DNA of 7,026 bases from the NCBI GenBank assembly GCA_037968895.1, contig JBBKWJ010000180.1, positions 1 through 7,026 on the forward strand, in the 5' to 3' direction. How positions within the stretch are numbered: the first letter of the stretch is position 1; each line of letters starts with the position of its first letter. Positions 1 through 6,223 of this stretch are shown here, piece by piece. Made by a program: the position numbers and the translations under genes. Under the pieces are notes generated by a model, which was not told the DNA's origin, made no database searches, and saw nothing but the letters and a program-made list of their open reading frames with translations. The stretch is from JBBKWJ01 sp037968895 (lineage in GTDB: Bacteria > Actinomycetota > Acidimicrobiia > Acidimicrobiales > SZUA-35).

Positions 1-78
1 TCCAAAGCCTGTACGATGCGACATCAACGTTGGTGCAAAAATGTAAGCGGTTGCGGTTGGACGCGGCGCGACAGGGGC

Positions 79-106
79 AAACTACATTAGTACTACATAT
101 TGTCAA
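79..106 (-). promoter_or_regulatory. Possible leftward sigma70-type promoter
   Basis: On the minus strand there is an exact TTGACA -35 box (101-106), a 16-bp spacer, and a weaker TAGTTT -10 box (79-84). Transcription would run out of the left edge of the window, starting near position 72. Its spacer contains two ACTACAT direct repeats on the plus strand (81-87 and 92-98), offset by 11 bp, and the palindrome TAGTACTA (88-95). These could be a regulator site. A minus-strand ATG at 24-22 begins a frame that is open to the window edge but has no clear ribosome binding site. No equally good promoter pointing towards nadD is visible in 1-216. Confidence 0.33.
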
Positions 107-216
107 CCGGGTCGAGTGGTATTGGTCACGTTCCGTGTGAAATCTTTCAAAACAGCGCTATTGAAGCCGACTAACGCGCCCAATGAACTGTTGAGAAATG
201 ATGGATTGTTTTGACT

Positions 217-810
217 ATGCGCCGAATTGGGCTTCTCGGGGGAACGTTCGACCCTCCGCACCTCGGTCATTTGGTTGTCGCTGACCAGGCTCTTGACCAG
301 TTGAATCTCGATGAGGTTCGGTTGCTTGTCGCCAAGGATCCCTGGCAAAAGACTCAAACCGGGTCGGGGCGCCAGGTGACCTCAGGGGACCAACGTCTGG
401 AATTGACAAGGGCCGCCGTCGAGGGGCGTCGTGGTCTGATAGTGAGCGATGTTGAGTTTCACCGTGCCGGTCCCACCTACACGACTGAGACCTTGGACGA
501 CTTGGCCGAAAATGAGCCCGGCACCGAGTGGTTTCTTATCGCCGGAAGCGACACCGCAGCCGGTTTGATGTCGTGGCATGAACCCGAGCGGCTCGCAAAG
601 CAGTGCACGATCGCCCTTGTCAATCGCCTCGGTTCAACCGGCTCGGCCCCCGATATCTTCAAAGTCGTTCGAGTGACCATCCCCGGTCTTCAGATCTCAA
701 GTACTGATATTCGGGACCGGCTTGCCGCCAATCGGTCAGTCCGGTTTCTGGTTCCCGATGCAGTGATCGACCTATGCGACCAGAAGAGCATCTATCGTCA
801 GTCGGCGTGA
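217..810 (+). CDS. nadD: Nicotinate-nucleotide adenylyltransferase
   Basis: This cytoplasmic enzyme transfers AMP from ATP to nicotinate mononucleotide, giving deamido-NAD, the penultimate step of NAD synthesis. The 197-residue product has the family hallmarks. An N-terminal strand leads into GGTFDPPHLGH (residues 8-18), which contains the HxGH nucleotidyltransferase motif. DPWQK (41-45) and GPTYTTETL (85-93) follow, then the IAGSD segment (108-112), and ISSTDIR (160-166), the SSTxxR signature near the C terminus. Length is normal for the family. ATG 217 is chosen because it places the conserved RIGLLGG strand at the extreme N terminus; an in-frame TTG at 211 would add only two residues. No good ribosome binding site precedes either start. 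It is the first gene of the operon and its stop overlaps the likely GTG of the next gene. Identification is secure. Confidence 0.96.
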   Translation: MRRIGLLGGTFDPPHLGHLVVADQALDQLNLDEVRLLVAKDPWQKTQTGSGRQVTSGDQRLELTRAAVEGRRGLIVSDVEFHRAGPTYTTETLDDLAENEPGTEWFLIAGSDTAAGLMSWHEPERLAKQCTIALVNRLGSTGSAPDIFKVVRVTIPGLQISSTDIRDRLAANRSVRFLVPDAVIDLCDQKSIYRQSA

Positions 811-1922
811 GACCGACCGTTGCACTCCCTCCTGAGCAAGAACGTTCACGGCTGCCGGGTCTGTTCTTCGTTTTGGAGGTAGCGCTTGTTGCGCTGATTC
901 CGCTGCTCGCATATGTGGGCCTTCAGGCCGTGCTCGGCTCGACGAACGGCACGCTCGTTGCGCAATTGACGCCGGCCGATCCAGGATGGCGGGCGCCCGT
1001 CGACCCTTCGCCGGTTACTTCTGTCGTCGTCACTGATGAAGGCAGGGTGAGCGCGGTAGCGCTGATTACCCAGCCCGGAGCAGGAGCCGATGGCGGTGGC
1101 ATCCTTATTGTTCCTGCCAACATGGTGGTAGACGGCTTCTTGATTAGCGACCGTGGCGTTGACGACGTTGCTCTTGCCGTCGAACTCGCGGTGCAGCTCC
1201 ACGCCACACAGAGTCTGGTCATCGACTCAGCCCAATGGCAGCGAGCGCTCGAGGGCAAGACGTACCAGATCGACAACCCTGATCCAGTCCCGGGTGCCGG
1301 TGACGAGGTCTTGTTTCCCGTGGGGCCAGTGTCAATTGGAGCCGATGAGGTCGGCGCTTTTGTCGGTCGTATTTCAGAAGGGGATTCGCCACTGTCTGCC
1401 CTCGCTCGCCAGCAACTCTGGTGGGAGGCTGTGATGGCCGATCCGCCAAGCGGCAGCGCCGGCGGCGAACTCGAGGCACTGCTTTTGCAGGTCGCAGCGG
1501 GTGTACACGATGTCGAGGTTCTTCCATACCTGGCAGACGTCCCTGGCTCAGTGATCTACGACGAGGTCAACGGCGAGCAAATGCTGCGGGCATTCGTCCC
1601 GTTCCCAGTAAGCCCTGAGCTCGGCATTCGCCTCAAAGTGAGTGTCCTGACTCGGACAACATCGATTGATCTCGCAAACCTCGCTAGCAGAGTTGGGCGT
1701 GCCGGGGCCGAAGTCACCGAGATTGGCAACGCCGCAGCGTTCGACAACGGGCCAACCCAACTCCTCGCCCCGAGTATTTTCGACGACGAGGACGCCGAAT
1801 TGCGAGATGACGTATATCTCCTTGCCGAACAGTTCGGAGCAGATATCGTGTGGACCGACGAGTTTGACGACGCCGCAACGGTCACACTGGTCGCTGGCCC
1901 CGATATTCGGGTCGAGTCGTAG
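807..1922 (+). CDS. Membrane protein with degenerate LCP-like and LytR_C domains
   Basis: The predicted protein has 371 residues: a short cytoplasmic tail, one membrane helix (about 17-43) and a large extracytoplasmic part. Residues about 275-366 look like the LytR C-terminal domain: a strand KVSVLTRT, a helix LANLASRVGRAGAEVTEIGN, and a final TLVAGPDI. Residues about 66-265 resemble, at low similarity, the LCP domain that transfers glycopolymers to peptidoglycan. The match includes ALARQQLWWEAVM (198-210), which recalls the LCP RQ-helix. However, the usual IPRD segment reads VPAN (102-105) and the Arg/Asp-rich segment before RQ is eroded, so transferase activity is doubtful. The start is uncertain. 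GTG 807 overlaps the nadD stop (GTGA), suggesting translational coupling. ATG 774 in the same frame would add 11 residues inside nadD. Neither has a strong ribosome binding site. The gene sits between nadD and rsfS, a common place for LytR-type genes in actinobacteria. The LytR_C call is fairly sure; the function is unknown. Confidence 0.85.
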   Translation: MRPTVALPPEQERSRLPGLFFVLEVALVALIPLLAYVGLQAVLGSTNGTLVAQLTPADPGWRAPVDPSPVTSVVVTDEGRVSAVALITQPGAGADGGGILIVPANMVVDGFLISDRGVDDVALAVELAVQLHATQSLVIDSAQWQRALEGKTYQIDNPDPVPGAGDEVLFPVGPVSIGADEVGAFVGRISEGDSPLSALARQQLWWEAVMADPPSGSAGGELEALLLQVAAGVHDVEVLPYLADVPGSVIYDEVNGEQMLRAFVPFPVSPELGIRLKVSVLTRTTSIDLANLASRVGRAGAEVTEIGNAAAFDNGPTQLLAPSIFDDEDAELRDDVYLLAEQFGADIVWTDEFDDAATVTLVAGPDIRVES

Positions 1923-1937
1923 CAACCGAGTTGACCC

Positions 1938-1945
1938 GGAAAGAG
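1938..1945 (+). promoter_or_regulatory. Ribosome binding site of rsfS
   Basis: GGAAAGAG lies 5 bases before GTG 1951. It decides the start of rsfS: the open frame runs back to 1666 inside the preceding gene, but no other candidate start I examined (for example GTG 2002) has such a site. Confidence 0.6.
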
Positions 1946-1950
1946 AACAC

Positions 1951-2376
1951 GTGCAAACCGAAGACGTAACACCAACCGAACTAATTACGCCCACAACGCC
2001 GGTGACCAGCAAGACGGTTGCCGACGACGACATCGTCGTGTGGGTCAAGGCTGCGATGGCAGCGGCTGACGACAAGCTTGGTCAAGAGACCAGCGCCTAC
2101 ATGGTTGGCGACATCATCGGGATCACCGAATGGTTCGTTATTACGTCAGGCAAGAACGACCGTCAGGTCCGAGCGATTACTGACTACATCGAACAGGTGC
2201 TAACCGAAAGCGGCGGACCAAAGCCGATCCGCATTGAAGGCCTGAATTCTGCCTCGTGGGTGCTGATGGACTACGGCTTCTTCGTAGTGCATGTGTTCGA
2301 CGAAGAAACCAGGGCCTATTACGAGCTTGAGCGGCTCTGGAAAGACGTCCCCCGAATGGAGCGTCCTGCCGCCTAA
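1951..2376 (+). CDS. rsfS: Ribosome silencing factor RsfS
   Basis: RsfS (Iojap/RsfA family) binds protein uL14 on the 50S subunit and blocks joining with 30S, lowering translation in stationary phase or starvation. The 141-residue product shows the core fold from about residue 28 to 134. The family signatures are FVITSGKNDRQVRAI (62-76), SASWVLMDYG (100-109), VVHVF (112-116) and YYELERLW (123-130). The first 25 residues are an acidic, Thr/Pro-rich extension that looks disordered and is not part of the core. GTG 1951 is preferred because of its GGAAAGAG site. The gene is 28 bp downstream of the LytR_C gene and probably co-transcribed with it and nadD, as in many bacteria where nadD and rsfS are paired. 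It ends 11 bp before the convergent leuS stop. Confidence 0.94.
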   Translation: MQTEDVTPTELITPTTPVTSKTVADDDIVVWVKAAMAAADDKLGQETSAYMVGDIIGITEWFVITSGKNDRQVRAITDYIEQVLTESGGPKPIRIEGLNSASWVLMDYGFFVVHVFDEETRAYYELERLWKDVPRMERPAA

Positions 2377-2377
2377 T

Positions 2378-2400
2378 TGTCGTCGTCCTAAGCGACGATG
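2378..2400. terminator. Small hairpin across the rsfS/leuS convergent stops
   Basis: TCGTCG (2380-2385) pairs with CGACGA (2393-2398) around a 7-base loop, and two further G-U pairs can form at the base. It spans the 11-bp gap and the leuS stop codon. A T-tract is absent on both sides, so an intrinsic terminator is only a possibility. No better terminator is visible between these genes. Confidence 0.22.
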
Positions 2401-4877
2401 TTCACGAGCTTTGGTGCTCGCACGATGACCTTTTTCGGTGCACCGGTCAGGTAACCCTGGGCCTCGGCCGAGGCCAGCGCAAGCGCTTCAGCGTCAGCAT
2501 CGCTGATTTCTGCTGGCACTTCGATGCGGTCGCGGACCTTACCGTTTACCTGCACAATCATTGTCACCTCCGACACGATGAGCATCTCGGGGTCGGCAAT
2601 CGGCCAACGCTCCAGGTGAATCTGTGGAGCATCGTCGCCGTGGCGGTGACGCCAGAGTTCGGCGGTGATGTGTGGCACCGCTGGTGCCATCAGCTTCAGC
2701 ATTGTGTCGACCGCGAAGTGCAACGTCTCGGCGTGCGGCCCTTCGGGCGTCTGCACGTACTTGTAGACCGTGTTGGTGAACTCCATGAAGCCAGCCACTG
2801 CGTTGTTGTAGGCCCAGCGCTCATACTCATTCGTGATCCGTTCGATCAGGACATGCGTTGCTTTGGCGATGTCGTTGTCAGCCGCGTCGGGTGCGCCTGA
2901 CCTAACGTCGGTGAACAGATCGGTTCCTGGAATCGCCAGACGCCACACACGATGCAGGAATCGTTCGCAGCCGTCGAGCTGAAAGTCTTCCCAGTCGACA
3001 TCTTCAGCCGGAGGCTTCACTTGAAGGATTGCCAATCGGAGCGCATCGGCGCCGTGGGCGGCAACGATGGCCTCGGGGGCGACGGTGTTGCCCTTTGACT
3101 TGCTCATCTTGCCGCCACCCATACGAACCATGCCCTGGGTGAAGAGGCGTCGCATCGGCTCGCGCAGGGTCTTTGGCGCGATTTCGAGGTCGGCCAGGGC
3201 CTTCATGAAGAACCGGGCGTACATCAGGTGCAAGATCGCGTGCTCGACGCCGCCGATGTATTGGTCGACGGGCAGGAACTTCTCAAGCGCCTCGTGAGAG
3301 AATGGTGCTTCGTCGTTGAAGGCATCGGCCATCCGCAGGAAATACCACGACGAATCGACGAACGTATCCATTGTGTCGGTTTCGCGTTGTGCGGGGCCGC
3401 CACACTTGGGACACGTCGTGTTGAGGAAACCCTCGTGATAAGTCAGGGGCGATTCGCCGCTCGGACGGAATTCAACATCGTCGGGCAGGAGGATCGGGAG
3501 TTGGTCGTCCGGGACGGGGACGAAGCCACACGCCTCGCACTTCACCATTGGAAGTGGTGCACCCCAGAAACGCTGACGACCGAGCAGCCAGTCACGGAGG
3601 CGGAACTTGATGGTCGCTTCGCCGAGGCCTTGCTCGACCAGCCAGTCCATTGTCTTGGCCTTGGCTTCAGTCACGCCGAGACCGTTGAGCCATTCGGAGT
3701 TAATGGCCGGACCATCGCCTGTGAACGCCTCGCCGTCGAAGCCTTCCGTTGGTTCAACGGTGCGGACGATGTCGAGGTCGTAAGCCTTGGCGAAGTCCCA
3801 GTCTCGCTGATCTTGTCCGGGTACGGCCATGATGGCGCCGGTGCCGTATGTGGTCAGCACGTAGTCGGCCAGGAACACGGGAATCGCCTTGCCGGTGAAC
3901 GGGTTGATGACTGACCCACCGGTGAACACACCACGTTTGGTGATCTCGCCCTCGGTCGACATGCGGTCGATTTCAGACAGCGCCTTGACCGACACGCGGA
4001 ACGCGTCGACGTCAGCCTGCTGTTCGGCAGTGGTGAACTCGTCGACCCTGTCATGCTCGGGTGCCATTACGGCGAAGGTCATGCCAAAACCAGTGTCGGG
4101 CCGAGTGGTAAAGACTTGCAACGGAGCGGCGTCGGTGTTTGGCGTTCCATCAGGATTAGCGACCGGCAACCCAAATTCGGCGCCTTCTGATCGGCCGATC
4201 CAGTTGCGCTGCATGGTTTTGACTCGGGCCGGCCAGTCGAGATCATCGAGATCGTCGAGCAACTCTTGGGCGTAGTCGGTGATCTTGTAGAACCACTGGT
4301 CGAGGTTGCGCTTCTCGACGACATCGTCGGAGCGTTCACACAGGCCATCAACAACTTGCTCGTTTGCCAACACGGTTTTGCAGCCGGGGCACCAGTTGAC
4401 CGGTGCATATGCTCGATAGGCAAGACCCGCTTCGTAGAAGCGGAGAAAGATCCACTGCGACCACTTGATGTAGTCGGGGTCGTGCGACTTAACAACCCGC
4501 CGCCAGTCGTAGACCGCACCAATGCTGCGCAGTGATGCAGACAGCTCTTCGATGCGAGCATCGGTAAAGGGACGGGGGTGCTCGCCGTGCTTGATTGCTG
4601 CGTTCTCGGCCGGCAAACCAAAGCTGTCGAAACCGATGGGGGAGAGGACGCCTCGGCCATGCATCGTGTGATAACGGACCAGAAGATCGCCAAAGGTGTA
4701 GTTGCGCACGTGACCGATGTGCGCAGGGCCAGACGGGTACGGATACATCGACAAGACATAGCGAGTTTCACGAGGGTCGTCGTTGTCGATCTCGTACATC
4801 CCAGAGTCGAGCCATGACTTCTGCCAACCAGGCTCAATGTCGGCGGGACGATAGGGGAGGATGTCGCTGTCTTGCAT
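2388..4877 (-). CDS. leuS: Leucyl-tRNA synthetase
   Basis: This class Ia synthetase attaches leucine to tRNA-Leu in the cytoplasm. The 829-residue protein is full length and follows the bacterial LeuRS plan. The HIGH motif is HIGH itself (53-56) within PYPSGPAHIGH. A first Cys pair lies in CPGC (163-166). The CP1 editing domain includes TTRPDT (257-262) and GTGAIMAVP followed by the conserved editing Asp (D356). A zinc-ribbon-like region has CEAC (447-450) and CPKC (489-492). The class I KMSKS loop is 590-594, followed by the anticodon-binding domain and a small C-terminal domain ending in VRAPKLVNIVA. The editing site has small variations: TTRPDT is followed by GFG, and Gln precedes the editing Asp where His is common. 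ATG 4877 gives the expected N terminus but has no clear ribosome binding site. The gene diverges from tRNA-Ala; an AATAAT box on the minus strand (4921-4916) could be its -10, but no good -35 is visible. Confidence 0.98.
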   Translation of the reverse strand: MQDSDILPYRPADIEPGWQKSWLDSGMYEIDNDDPRETRYVLSMYPYPSGPAHIGHVRNYTFGDLLVRYHTMHGRGVLSPIGFDSFGLPAENAAIKHGEHPRPFTDARIEELSASLRSIGAVYDWRRVVKSHDPDYIKWSQWIFLRFYEAGLAYRAYAPVNWCPGCKTVLANEQVVDGLCERSDDVVEKRNLDQWFYKITDYAQELLDDLDDLDWPARVKTMQRNWIGRSEGAEFGLPVANPDGTPNTDAAPLQVFTTRPDTGFGMTFAVMAPEHDRVDEFTTAEQQADVDAFRVSVKALSEIDRMSTEGEITKRGVFTGGSVINPFTGKAIPVFLADYVLTTYGTGAIMAVPGQDQRDWDFAKAYDLDIVRTVEPTEGFDGEAFTGDGPAINSEWLNGLGVTEAKAKTMDWLVEQGLGEATIKFRLRDWLLGRQRFWGAPLPMVKCEACGFVPVPDDQLPILLPDDVEFRPSGESPLTYHEGFLNTTCPKCGGPAQRETDTMDTFVDSSWYFLRMADAFNDEAPFSHEALEKFLPVDQYIGGVEHAILHLMYARFFMKALADLEIAPKTLREPMRRLFTQGMVRMGGGKMSKSKGNTVAPEAIVAAHGADALRLAILQVKPPAEDVDWEDFQLDGCERFLHRVWRLAIPGTDLFTDVRSGAPDAADNDIAKATHVLIERITNEYERWAYNNAVAGFMEFTNTVYKYVQTPEGPHAETLHFAVDTMLKLMAPAVPHITAELWRHRHGDDAPQIHLERWPIADPEMLIVSEVTMIVQVNGKVRDRIEVPAEISDADAEALALASAEAQGYLTGAPKKVIVRAPKLVNIVA

Positions 4878-4936
4878 GGCAAACAGCGTAACGGGCGATG
4901 GCCGAGAGAGTCTCGATTATTGGTGGTTAGCAGGGG

Positions 4937-4964
4937 TTGAGGAAGGTCAATCGTTTGGTACTAT
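4937..4964 (+). promoter_or_regulatory. Promoter of tRNA-Ala
   Basis: The -35 TTGAGG (4937-4942) is separated by 16 bp from the -10 TACTAT (4959-4964). Transcription would start near 4971, about 11 bases before the mature tRNA, a typical short leader for a tRNA gene. It lies in the 104-bp region shared with divergent leuS. Confidence 0.65.
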
Positions 4965-4981
4965 TGCGGCTCCGTTAACAC

Positions 4982-5054
4982 GGGGCTTTAGCTCAGTTGG
5001 TAGAGCGCTTCCATGGCATGGAAGAGGTCAGGGGTTCAATTCCCCTAAGCTCCA
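4982..5054 (+). tRNA. tRNA-Ala (anticodon GGC)
   Basis: A complete 73-base cloverleaf can be folded. The acceptor stem is GGGGCTT/AAGCTCC, the D arm is GCTC-AGTTGGTA-GAGC, and the anticodon stem is CTTCC/GGAAG with loop ATGGCAT, so the anticodon is GGC (5015-5017). A 5-base variable loop and T arm AGGGG-TTCAATT-CCCCT follow, with discriminator A. The third acceptor pair is G3:U70, the key identity element of alanine tRNA, which supports the assignment independently of the anticodon. It decodes GCC and GCU codons. A CCA end is not encoded after the discriminator, so it must be added enzymatically. Confidence 0.97.
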
Positions 5055-5058
5055 CGTC

Positions 5059-5083
5059 GTGCGACTTGCAGAGCAAGTCGCAC
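5059..5083 (+). terminator. Hairpin downstream of tRNA-Ala
   Basis: GTGCGACTTG (5059-5068) and CAAGTCGCAC (5074-5083) are perfect 10-bp inverted arms with a 5-base CAGAG loop, beginning 4 bases after the tRNA end. Position and stability suit a tRNA transcript terminator or processing signal. It is followed by TTACCGCCTTTCC, with only a weak T-tract, so it is not a canonical intrinsic terminator. Confidence 0.5.
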
Positions 5084-5094
5084 TTACCGCCTTT

Positions 5095-5192
5095 CCTCGG
5101 CAGGGCCTCGGAAACGCTCCGCTTCAAGTCGGTGCCGAGGCGCCGAAACGCACCACTCCTAGCCGGTGAGAGAGGCGCTAGGGCGCCGAAAC
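5095..5192. repeat. GC-rich stretch with short direct and inverted repeats
   Basis: The spacer between the tRNA hairpin and the end of the HhH gene is dense in short repeats. GGCGCCGAAAC occurs twice (5139-5149 and 5182-5192), 43 bp apart. CCTCGGCA (5095-5102) is mirrored by TGCCGAGG (5133-5140). CCTAGC (5158-5163) pairs with GCTAGG (5177-5182). CCTCGGAAACGC (5106-5117) resembles the direct repeat. Nothing here looks coding. It could act in termination of the leftward HhH transcript, or be a decayed repeat element. Confidence 0.45.
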
Positions 5193-5201
5193 ACACGGTT
5201 G

Positions 5202-6035
5202 CTAGTCCGAGCGACCACGAACGACTCGCTGCCCGGCGTTGGGTCCACGAATCTCGGTGACCACGGTCCAGGTGCCGTCAGCGGGAGCTTCGGCGGCGAT
5301 CACGATCCAGTCATTGGTTCGCCCGAGTTGATGGGCACGCGCGGTGTTCGAGTACATGGCGGTGTAGTGCCGACCGTTGCGGGTGGTGTGCAAGATGGGC
5401 AACCAGGCCGCACCCGTCGGATTGAAACGTCGGGGAGCGATGGTGGGTAGTGCCCCAGCATCGGCGGCTCGCCGGTAATCCGCATCGATGTCGAGCAGCT
5501 CTTGGGTGGTTGGTTCGGCGCCGCGATCGCCGCTCACGGCTGTTCTCGCACCAGCGCGGAATCGCAGACGAGCGTCGAGAGTTTCGCGTATGGCTCGGAT
5601 GCGGTTAGGACCGAAGCCGTCGATGCCGGAAAGGCGACCATCGTTCGCGGCTCGCTCAAGCTCCTCGAGACTCTCGACGCCAAGCTCGTCATGGAGCCGG
5701 TCGGCGAGAACCGGTCCGATCCCGGCGACCGAAGCAAAAACCTCTTCGGGATCGACCGTTCCTTCGAGCCGGTCAAGCCAATGCCATCGCCCAGTGTCGA
5801 CAACATCGGCGATGCTGAGTGCCATGACGAGGCCGATCGCCGGTATGGCGACGAGGCCGGGGAGACCGTCGCGACGGTAAATCGCCGACGCGGGCTCGCT
5901 CAGATCCACCATGGCCCTCGCTCCGGCCCGGTAGGCGCGGATGCGAAACAGATCGGCTTCTTGTTGTTCGAGGAGACTCGCGGCTCGTTCGAACCGCTCG
6001 GCCATCGCATTGTTGAAATCCTCTTCGTCGAGCAT
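5202..6035 (-). CDS. Helix-hairpin-helix protein resembling the PolX N-terminal region
   Basis: The 277-residue product is probably a DNA-binding protein. Residues about 8-60 (NNAMAERFERAASLLEQQ, then LFRIRAYRAGA) match the start of family X polymerases (PolX), the 8-kDa-like domain. Helix-hairpin-helix elements follow around IPAIG (64-68), VAGIGPVLADRL (103-114) and IDGFGPNRIRAI (138-149). The polymerase palm and the PHP nuclease domain of PolX are absent. Instead, after a linker, a C-terminal domain (about 205-275) contains HTTRNGRHYTAMYSNTARAH, DWIVI, TVVTEIRGP and a final QRVVRGR; I recall similar HhH proteins with this tail in other bacteria but not a studied function. The start is set at ATG 6035 because it precedes the conserved domain; the open frame extends to 6176, but the extra 47 residues look non-family. 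The ribosome binding site is weak. It is divergent from the universal stress gene. Confidence 0.85.
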   Translation of the reverse strand: MLDEEDFNNAMAERFERAASLLEQQEADLFRIRAYRAGARAMVDLSEPASAIYRRDGLPGLVAIPAIGLVMALSIADVVDTGRWHWLDRLEGTVDPEEVFASVAGIGPVLADRLHDELGVESLEELERAANDGRLSGIDGFGPNRIRAIRETLDARLRFRAGARTAVSGDRGAEPTTQELLDIDADYRRAADAGALPTIAPRRFNPTGAAWLPILHTTRNGRHYTAMYSNTARAHQLGRTNDWIVIAAEAPADGTWTVVTEIRGPNAGQRVVRGRSD

Positions 6036-6207
6036 GGGTCTCAGTCTCGTACTCGAAATGATCGTTACCCAGAGTCGATCGTCACCCCTACGTTGAGCGA
6101 GGCGGTTGGCAAGCGAGTGCCTTTGTGCCCTGATGAGGGGGCTCGTGTCGGCGGATAATCCCGAGACGGAGTCCAAGGTGGCTCAACAACTGATTGCCGC
6201 AAGGCAG

Positions 6208-6215
6208 AAGAAGGG
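6208..6215 (+). promoter_or_regulatory. Ribosome binding site of the universal stress gene
   Basis: AAGAAGGG lies 8 bases before GTG 6224 and favours that start over GTG 6215, which would overlap it, and over TTG 6194. A GATAAT box (6154-6159) upstream could be a -10, but no good -35 accompanies it. Confidence 0.5.
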
Positions 6216-6223
6216 TGCGGGTC

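Noticed and set aside
1..141. 3' end of an upstream gene in the third plus frame (open to about 141)
   Set aside because: The peptide has no recognisable C-terminal motif and the frame is short; it looks like chance openness.
1666..1950. Longer rsfS beginning at ATG 1666
   Set aside because: The upstream 95 codons lie in another frame of the LytR_C gene, and GTG 1951 has a good ribosome binding site.
1548..2075. 175-codon minus-strand ORF across the LytR_C/rsfS junction
   Set aside because: It overlaps two supported genes on the other strand and shows no family motif.
3228..3914. 228-codon plus-strand ORF opposite leuS
   Set aside because: It is fully antisense to an intact, motif-complete LeuRS and its peptide resembles no family; long antisense frames are expected in biased codon use.
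4479..5067. Shared 12-mer GTCGTGCGACTT in leuS (4479-4490) and after the tRNA (5056-5067)
   Set aside because: A match of this length is expected by chance in 7 kb, and the leuS copy is coding.
4982..5201. Attachment site: repeat of the tRNA-Ala 3' end
   Set aside because: I saw no second copy of the T-arm and acceptor sequence downstream, and no integrase gene in the window.
5502..6158. 218-codon plus-strand ORF opposite the HhH gene
   Set aside because: The minus-strand product has recognisable domains across the same stretch; the antisense peptide does not.
6036..6176. Longer HhH protein beginning at ATG 6176
   Set aside because: The extra 47 residues do not resemble the family and would consume most of the divergent promoter region; ATG 6035 fits the domain boundary.
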